A program made the translations under genes and the position numbers. DNA of 16,101 nucleotides from an uncultured Clostridia bacterium (GTDB lineage Bacteria > Bacillota > Clostridia > TANB77 > CAG-508), in assembly GCA_944389715.1 (NCBI GenBank), contig CALXNI010000021.1, positions 1 through 16,101 of the forward strand, given 5' to 3'. The notes beneath the pieces were generated by a model that was not told the origin of the DNA, searched no databases, and was given only the letters and a program-made list of their open reading frames with translations. Within the stretch, counting starts at the first letter, position 1. Each line of letters opens with the position of its first letter. Shown one piece after another: positions 15,543 through 16,101 of the stretch.

Positions 15543-15934
15543 ATGCAAGATTTTTTTAATAATTTAGATTGGATGTTAATATTAAAGGCTTTTGTTATTG
15601 GAGGATTAATTTGTGTAATTGGACAAATTTTAATTGATAAAACAAAATTAACTTCCGCAAGAATACTTGTAATTTTTGTAACTACTGGTGCAATATTACG
15701 GAGGTTTGCGGGATTTATCAACATTTAGTTGATTTTGCTGGTGCTGGTGCAACTGTTCCTCTAACAGGATTTGGTAACCTCCTTGCAAAAGGAGCAATCC
15801 AAAAAGTTCAAGAAATTGGTCTTGTTGGTGCTTTTACTGGTGGGACTATTGCTGCCGCAGGTGGTATTTCTGCCGCAATATTTTTTGGTTATATTGCATC
15901 TCTTATTTCGAAACCTAAAATGAAAAAGCAATAA
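15543..15934 (+). CDS. spoVAE: Stage V sporulation protein AE, with two +1 shifts at CGG codons
   Basis: SpoVAE is a small membrane subunit of the dipicolinic acid channel. The joined product is 129 residues, close to the family length. It contains FVIGGLICVIGQILIDKTKLTSARILV, then, after two shifts, LGGLGIYQHLVDFAGAGATVPLTGFG, a second glycine-rich segment (FTGGTIAAAGGISAAIFFGY) and a basic tail. The plain frame stops at residue 61. Codon 53 is CGG (15699-15701): skipping C gives GGA. After Gly-Gly-Leu the next codon is again CGG (15709-15711): skipping C gives GGG and IYQHLVDF. Both recovered glycines match the conserved LG-x-LGIY motif of SpoVAE. AAAGGA lies 8 nt before the ATG, just after repeat block IV. 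The TAA stop lies in the first motif of block V. Confidence 0.9.
15699..15701 (+). other. First in-frame CGG +1 shift site in spoVAE
   Basis: The frame reads GCA ATA TTA CGG AGG TTT. Omitting the C at 15699 gives GCA ATA TTA GGA GGT TTG, the expected Ala-Ile-Leu-Gly-Gly-Leu. CGG is exactly in frame with the ATG at 15543. Confidence 0.85.
15709..15711 (+). other. Second in-frame CGG +1 shift site in spoVAE
   Basis: After the first shift the frame reads GGA GGT TTG CGG GAT TTA. Omitting the C at 15709 gives TTG GGG ATT TAT CAA, the conserved Leu-Gly-Ile-Tyr. The two shift sites are only three codons apart. Confidence 0.85.
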
Positions 15935-16101
15935 ATTGGAATTTGTATAATAGAATTTGGAATTGAGAATTTGGATTTTGGATATGTAGGGGCGGGGTTC
16001 CACACCCGTCCGCAAACAGCAAATTTATTGCAAATGTTGTAGGGGTCGCCGCCCACGGCGACCCGCATATTTAAGGGTCGCCCAGGGGTGCGACCCCTAC
16101 A
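15931..16101. repeat. Composite repeat block V (truncated by window end)
   Basis: It begins with ATAAATTGGAATTTGT (15931-15946), whose TAA is the spoVAE stop. A degenerate AATTTGGA-type repeat follows, then a module TGTAGGGGCGGGGTT...CACACCCGTCC (15985-16013) similar to one in block III, and module A. The window stops at the last base of module A, so the outer half of the block is missing. Confidence 0.85.
16038..16101. repeat. GC-rich palindromic module A, copy 4
   Basis: A 64-bp copy with intact TGTAGGGGTCG and CGACCCCTACA termini and the shortest AT core (CATATTTAA). It ends exactly at the window end, and its sequence is the reverse complement of the module at 1-60 apart from the core length, which fits a contig broken in a repeated element. 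Confidence 0.9.

Noticed and set aside
2030..15711. CGG simply reassigned to another amino acid
   Set aside because: Reassignment would not change frame. At all four sites a one-base shift is needed to recover homology, so assigning any residue to CGG leaves the genes truncated.
2030..15711. Random sequencing indels
   Set aside because: Four of four sites have the same inserted base and context and no homopolymer is involved. A systematic artefact remains possible and is listed as the rival explanation.

Overview
The window looks like one complete contig from a low-GC, endospore-forming Firmicute, most likely an uncultivated Clostridia lineage. It is very AT-rich, uses strong GGAGG ribosome binding sites with some TTG and GTG starts, carries spoVAC-spoVAD-spoVAE, and has a clostridial type IV pilus (T4P) cluster. 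Both ends lie inside copies of the same GC-rich repeat, as expected of a contig broken at repeats.

Layout. Minus strand, read right to left: a T4P operon, pilM-pilN fusion, pilO, a small PilP-position membrane protein, a short prepilin, a prepilin-peptidase-like protein, a minor-pilin-like protein, pilB, pilT and pilC; after a repeat block, a ROK sugar kinase and mutL. Plus strand, diverging from the pil operon: dodecin, spoVAC, spoVAD and spoVAE. The first two plus-strand genes are tightly spaced, but spoVAC/spoVAD and spoVAD/spoVAE are each separated by a repeat block of about 270-300 bp.

Most striking signal. Three genes (mutL, pilC, spoVAE) appear broken, but all share one cause. At four sites the reading frame meets a CGG codon, and skipping only its C puts the ribosome on GGA or GGG and restores the frame at a conserved glycine (MutL DNGSGI, PilC GELSG, and both glycines of SpoVAE LGGLGIY). 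My scan of about 4,600 codons found no other in-frame CGG, so every in-frame CGG here coincides with a +1 shift. Arginine is written AGA, AGG, CGT and once CGA. The pattern suggests that CGG is an unassigned codon at which ribosomes make a +1 shift onto the overlapping glycine codon. A systematic C-before-GG insertion artefact is the main rival explanation. pilC also contains an in-frame TGA that this model does not explain.

Second signal. Between genes lie composite repeat blocks with AT-rich terminal inverted repeats of about 16 bp, arrays of a 7-bp TTAGAGR repeat, and several GC-rich hairpin modules ending TGTAGGGG/CCCCTACA. They fill the gaps almost exactly from stop codon to ribosome binding site and supply some of the stop codons.
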